Shown: positions 7,197 to 9,945 of the stretch, one piece after another
How the letters are laid out: every line of letters begins with the position of its first letter
How positions within the stretch are numbered: the stretch's first letter is position 1
Assembly: GCA_001829505.1 (NCBI GenBank)
Contig: MIBK01000115.1
Coordinates: forward strand, 1 to 9,945
Direction of reading: 5' to 3'
Length of the DNA stretch: 9,945 nucleotides
Source of the DNA: Spirochaetes bacterium RBG_16_67_19
GTDB taxonomy: Bacteria; Spirochaetota; Spirochaetia; SZUA-6; DRHE01
The notes under the pieces: generated by a model
Seen by the model: the letters and a program-made list of their open reading frames with translations, nothing else
What the model was told of the DNA's origin: nothing
The model's database searches: none
Program-made: the position numbers and the translations under genes

Positions 7197-8483
7197 CTAC
7201 TTCAGCTTCTTGTCGCGCGACTGGTCTAGTCCATCCTGCAGCATCTTGGTCCATTCCTCGATGGTGATGTCGCCAGTTCCGTACTGCGCCCAGCCGCGGG
7301 CCAGCGCATCGATCTCGCGGGAACTCATCAACAGAACCACCTGGACCAAGTTGTTCGGGATGAGCTGCTGGATCTTGGCGAAGTTCGGCGAGGTGCCGGC
7401 AATGCTCCTGTCGAACTTCTTGTTAATCGGCTGACCACCGGCGTGCTTGAGGAACAGGTTCCCGCCCTCGGCGCTGGCCAGGAACTTGATGTACTCCCAG
7501 GCTTCCTTCTGATGCTTGCTCCACTTCGCAATGCCGTGCTGGAACCCCTGGAAGCCGCTGAACTTCTTCATCATGGGGTTGCCCGGATTGACGGCCGGCC
7601 ACAGCATGACGCCGACCTTGTCCTGGCCCAGGGCGCCTTCGAACTGCTTCCAGTTGGCCACGTCGGAGATGATGCCGCCGATGAAAGCGGCCCCCCCGCT
7701 GGAGAAGAAGTCCAGCGCGTCAGGGATGCCCTGGATCGACTGCCAGCCCTCCTGGAACCACCCCTTGTCGGCCATCGAGGCGAAGAGCTTCAGACCGCTC
7801 TGCATCCGCGGATCGGTCCACGGGATCTTGCCGCGGCCGTACTCCAGGATATCCTGATCGCTCTTCCAGAAGTTCTTCTGGGTTTCCGGCCAGCTCCAGA
7901 GCAAGGGAACTTCCTGCGCGCCCGCCATGGCCATGGCGGCCTTGCCGATCTTCTTGACCGCCTCGCAGGCCCTGCCGAAGTCGTCCCAACTCCGCGGCGG
8001 GTTGTCTGCATCCAGTCCGGCCTCTTTGAAGATCTCTTTGTTGTAGTACATGACGTTGCCGTTGTAGCTCATCGGCAGCGACAGCAGCGGTCCCTGGGGA
8101 TCCATGTAGCGGTACATCATGTTGTAGGCCAGCAGATCCTCGAAAACCTTGGGCTCGGACTTGAGCTTGTCGTTGAGGGGGACGTACGCGTCCGCCGTGT
8201 CGTAGAACCAAAACAGCTCGTTCATCATCACATCGGGCCCGCTCTTGGTGGCGATGATCGCCCCGTACTTCTGCTGGTAGGTGTCGTACGGGGTGGGCTC
8301 GTAGTCGATGCTCACGTTCGGGTGTTTCTTCTCGAACTCCTGGTTTATCACCACGAAGGCCTTCTCCACCTGCGCGTAGTTCATCACCTTCAGAGTGACC
8401 TTCTGCGCGAACCCTGCCAGGGCAGGCAGCATGATCAACACCAGGAGCACGCCCAGCACCAGGAAACCTTTCTTCTTCATCAT
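7197..8483 (-). CDS. Sugar ABC transporter substrate-binding protein (family 1)
   Basis: A 428-residue extracellular solute-binding protein of the carbohydrate family 1 (MalE/UgpB-like) that captures the substrate and delivers it to the two permeases encoded next. The N-terminus has three lysines, a hydrophobic core and a likely signal-peptidase site after GFA (about residue 26), giving a mature protein starting QKVTLKV. No cysteine follows the core, so it is not a lipoprotein. The lobe-I start (VMNYAQVEKAFVVINQEF, residues 33-50) and SGPDVMMNE (around residue 80) are typical. Many aromatic residues along the chain fit carbohydrate stacking, but the ligand cannot be named. ATG 8483 is followed at once by a second ATG at 8480. 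GGAGG at 8489-8493 is five or eight bases away, so either may be used. It has the strongest ribosome site in the operon and is followed by a stem-loop, both consistent with high expression. Confidence 0.94.
   Translation of the reverse strand: MMKKKGFLVLGVLLVLIMLPALAGFAQKVTLKVMNYAQVEKAFVVINQEFEKKHPNVSIDYEPTPYDTYQQKYGAIIATKSGPDVMMNELFWFYDTADAYVPLNDKLKSEPKVFEDLLAYNMMYRYMDPQGPLLSLPMSYNGNVMYYNKEIFKEAGLDADNPPRSWDDFGRACEAVKKIGKAAMAMAGAQEVPLLWSWPETQKNFWKSDQDILEYGRGKIPWTDPRMQSGLKLFASMADKGWFQEGWQSIQGIPDALDFFSSGGAAFIGGIISDVANWKQFEGALGQDKVGVMLWPAVNPGNPMMKKFSGFQGFQHGIAKWSKHQKEAWEYIKFLASAEGGNLFLKHAGGQPINKKFDRSIAGTSPNFAKIQQLIPNNLVQVVLLMSSREIDALARGWAQYGTGDITIEEWTKMLQDGLDQSRDKKLK
7922..7939. repeat. 18-bp perfect palindrome inside the binding-protein gene
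   Basis: CCGCCATGGCCATGGCGG is exactly its own reverse complement. It lies in codons for Ala-Ala-Met-Ala-Met-Ala-Gly, so repeated Ala and Met codons explain much of it. No function can be claimed. Confidence 0.5.
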
Positions 8484-8510
8484 CGATGCCTCCTTCCTTC
8501 CTTTCCGGTT

Positions 8511-9761
8511 CTATGATTTCGAATCCAATGCGGGTTGCGGATCCTCCTGTGCCGACTTCACCTCCCTTCCGGGCCGCTGGCCCCCCAAGTATTCCTCCCG
8601 CAGCGAACTGATCAGCGGCGACAGGGCGAGCAGGCCGCCCTCCGTGACCACGAACCCTTCCTCGATGCGGTTGGAACCCGCCACCGGATGGCCGAACAGG
8701 CTCACGTCGAAGTTGAAACCGACGCCGGCCGCGAAGGGTGCCTGCGTCTTCTCGTCCGGGTACGGAGACTCCGCCTCGGCCAGGCCGTTGCCGTGGATCG
8801 GCGGGTACAGGTCGTATGGTTCCAGTCCGTTGTCGCGGAAGTATTCCCGGATCTTGCGCACCACCTCCCCCTGCACCACCCCCGCCCGAATGCTCCTGAC
8901 CCCCAGGTCCTCCGCCTTCACCAAATGATGGATGAACTCGGCCTGCTTGCCGTTCGGCTTGTGGTTGGCCACGAAAGGCCATTCGTCCGAGGCGATGTAG
9001 CCTTCATATTGCACGGCCAGAGCGTACATGATCATGTCGCCCTTTTCGATCACCTTCTGGGACGGACGGCCGACCACGGTGTTGGTCCGCTCGCCCGAGC
9101 AGAAGATCGAAAAGGCGACGTGCTCCGCGCCGGCCTCCCGGGCCGCCTTCTCACCGATCGCGGCCGCCTGGTTTTCCGTGAGGCCGACGATGTCTGCCTC
9201 CAGTACGGCCTTGTAGCCGGCGTCGCAAATCCGCCAGGCCTCTCTCAGCATCTGGATCTCGTTCGGCGACTTGACCAGGCGCAGCGCGTAGAGAACCGCG
9301 TCCCCGTTCTCCACGGTCGCCTCCGTGATCATGGACTTCAGCCGGTCGTACAGGACCACCGACATCGCGTCCAGGCCGCATATCTTGACCTTGATCTTCT
9401 TCTTGCCTCGCCGCAGCTCGGAAACCACCTCCCGTACGGTTGTAAACTTTATGTTCGTGAAATCCACTTCCTCCGGCACGTAGGACATGCCCACTTCGCG
9501 GACCAGGCGGATGTCGGGCCACGGGGACATCTCCCGGGCCAGGTGCTCGCACTCGGGAGAGGCCAGTAGGATGGGGTCCTGCTCGAGGCCTACGAAGAGC
9601 ATTCCCCGCTCGAATATCGGCCAGTAGTTGGCGACATAGCGCAGGTTCTCCCTCCTGTACTCGTCCCCGTAGATAATGAAAATGTCCGTTCCCTCGCGGC
9701 TCATCACCTCACGGAGCCTCTGGACACGGGTCCGGTACTCCTGTTGCGGAAGCTTGGGCAT
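8511..9761 (-). CDS. M24 (creatinase/aminopeptidase P fold) family hydrolase with an incomplete metal site
   Basis: A 416-residue two-domain protein: a creatinase N-domain (residues 8-160; RVQRLREVMSREGTDIFIIYG at the start, quoted as positions 12-32) and a pita-bread catalytic domain (165-385). The first canonical metal Asp (GDxVxxDLG) is Ala247. The second is kept as Asp259 in YIASDEWPF. His323 in PIHGNGL is kept. The Glu of FTIEPG is Asp352. The final Glu is kept as Glu374 in VVTEGG. So it may bind fewer metals or act without metal, as creatinase does, though it has different substitutions from creatinase. Peptide, ectoine-type or guanidino-type substrates are all possible. I chose ATG 9761, with AGGAGGGG upstream (9770-9777), over an in-frame TTG at 9785 that overlaps the previous stop. 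The residues after about 385 are a polar tail. The next gene begins 27 bases downstream. Confidence 0.85.
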   Translation of the reverse strand: MPKLPQQEYRTRVQRLREVMSREGTDIFIIYGDEYRRENLRYVANYWPIFERGMLFVGLEQDPILLASPECEHLAREMSPWPDIRLVREVGMSYVPEEVDFTNIKFTTVREVVSELRRGKKKIKVKICGLDAMSVVLYDRLKSMITEATVENGDAVLYALRLVKSPNEIQMLREAWRICDAGYKAVLEADIVGLTENQAAAIGEKAAREAGAEHVAFSIFCSGERTNTVVGRPSQKVIEKGDMIMYALAVQYEGYIASDEWPFVANHKPNGKQAEFIHHLVKAEDLGVRSIRAGVVQGEVVRKIREYFRDNGLEPYDLYPPIHGNGLAEAESPYPDEKTQAPFAAGVGFNFDVSLFGHPVAGSNRIEEGFVVTEGGLLALSPLISSLREEYLGGQRPGREVKSAQEDPQPALDSKS

Positions 9762-9781
9762 GCTGCTCACCCCTCCTGTCT

Positions 9782-9945
9782 TCAATACTCGTACACCTTT
9801 TCCATGATCGCGTTGGCCTCGGCCACCGACCCCACGCCGGAATCGATCCAGTACATAACGTTTCGCGGCAGTGTCCCTTGTTCCAGCGAGGCGAGAAACG
9901 GCTGCTTGCGGCAGTTGAGCTGCAGGGGAATTTCGCCTGTCACGG
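9782..9945 (-). CDS. C-terminal end of an unrecognised protein (partial)
   Basis: The minus strand from the right edge stays open in one frame for 54 codons and ends with TGA at 9782-9784. The visible end includes VTGEIPLQLNCRKQPF, then VMYWIDSGVGSVAEANAIM, and finishes EKVYEY. The last part looks like a soluble alpha/beta protein finishing in a helix. I do not recognise the family. It stops 20 bases before the M24 gene start, in the same direction, so it is very probably part of the same operon. Its codon use (mostly G/C third positions) is like that of its neighbours, and it is too short for a functional call. Confidence 0.65.
   Translation of the reverse strand, partial: VTGEIPLQLNCRKQPFLASLEQGTLPRNVMYWIDSGVGSVAEANAIMEKVYEY

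Noticed and set aside
8484..8510. Internal promoter before the binding-protein gene
   Set aside because: Only 27 bases are available, filled by the GGAA-repeat and GGAGG ribosome site; no convincing -35/-10 pair is visible there.
7720..8982. 420-codon minus-strand open frame across the binding-protein and M24 genes
   Set aside because: It spans the two well-supported genes in a different frame, with Gly/Arg/Pro-rich translation and no motifs.
266..9761. A creatinine-degradation pair: creatininase-family gene plus creatinase-fold (M24) gene
   Set aside because: The two are 7 kb apart on opposite strands. The M24 protein lacks the creatinase-specific active-site motifs I can recall, and the transporter is of the carbohydrate type.

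Overview
The window is a high-GC bacterial chromosome segment of about 10 kb. It has strong Shine-Dalgarno sites (GGAGG-type), tight gene packing and no RNA genes, mobile elements or CRISPR array that I can see. The lineage cannot be fixed from this sequence. A haem farnesyltransferase-like end at the left edge suggests an aerobic respiratory chain. The sugar-binding protein has a cleavable signal peptide without a lipobox cysteine, which suggests a periplasm or an unusual secretion habit rather than a typical Gram-positive lipoprotein.

Layout. Positions 1-1087 (+ strand, visibly more GC-rich) hold the C-terminal end of a membrane protein resembling protoheme IX farnesyltransferase, followed by a creatininase-family metal hydrolase. 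A short convergent gap (1088-1138) follows, with a probable terminator for the opposite strand. Positions 1139-9945 are one unbroken minus-strand gene series that enters from beyond the right edge. In transcription order it contains: the tail of an unrecognised protein (9782-9945), an M24/creatinase-fold hydrolase (8511-9761), an ABC sugar-binding protein (7197-8483), two CUT1-type permeases (6209-7138 and 5376-6212), a phosphotriesterase-family metallohydrolase (4306-5367), an L-fucose/L-arabinose isomerase-family protein (2798-4288) and a D-aminoacylase-type amidohydrolase (1139-2797). Gaps range from a 4-base overlap to 27 bases, except for a 58-base gap between the binding protein and the first permease, which carries a perfect 11-bp stem-loop.

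How the genes may work together (inference). The cluster looks like a substrate-inducible uptake and breakdown operon. A periplasmic binding protein and two permeases import a carbohydrate-like compound, with the ATPase not encoded here. Inside the cell, an M24 hydrolase, a lactonase/phosphotriesterase-like enzyme, a ketol-isomerase and an N-acyl-D-amino-acid deacylase could act in turn. Three of the four enzymes keep their expected metal or catalytic residues, while the M24 protein has lost part of its metal site. A carbohydrate transporter and isomerase next to an acyl-D-amino-acid deacylase suggest a substrate that joins a sugar-like part to an amide-linked part. I do not recognise this exact gene set as a described pathway.
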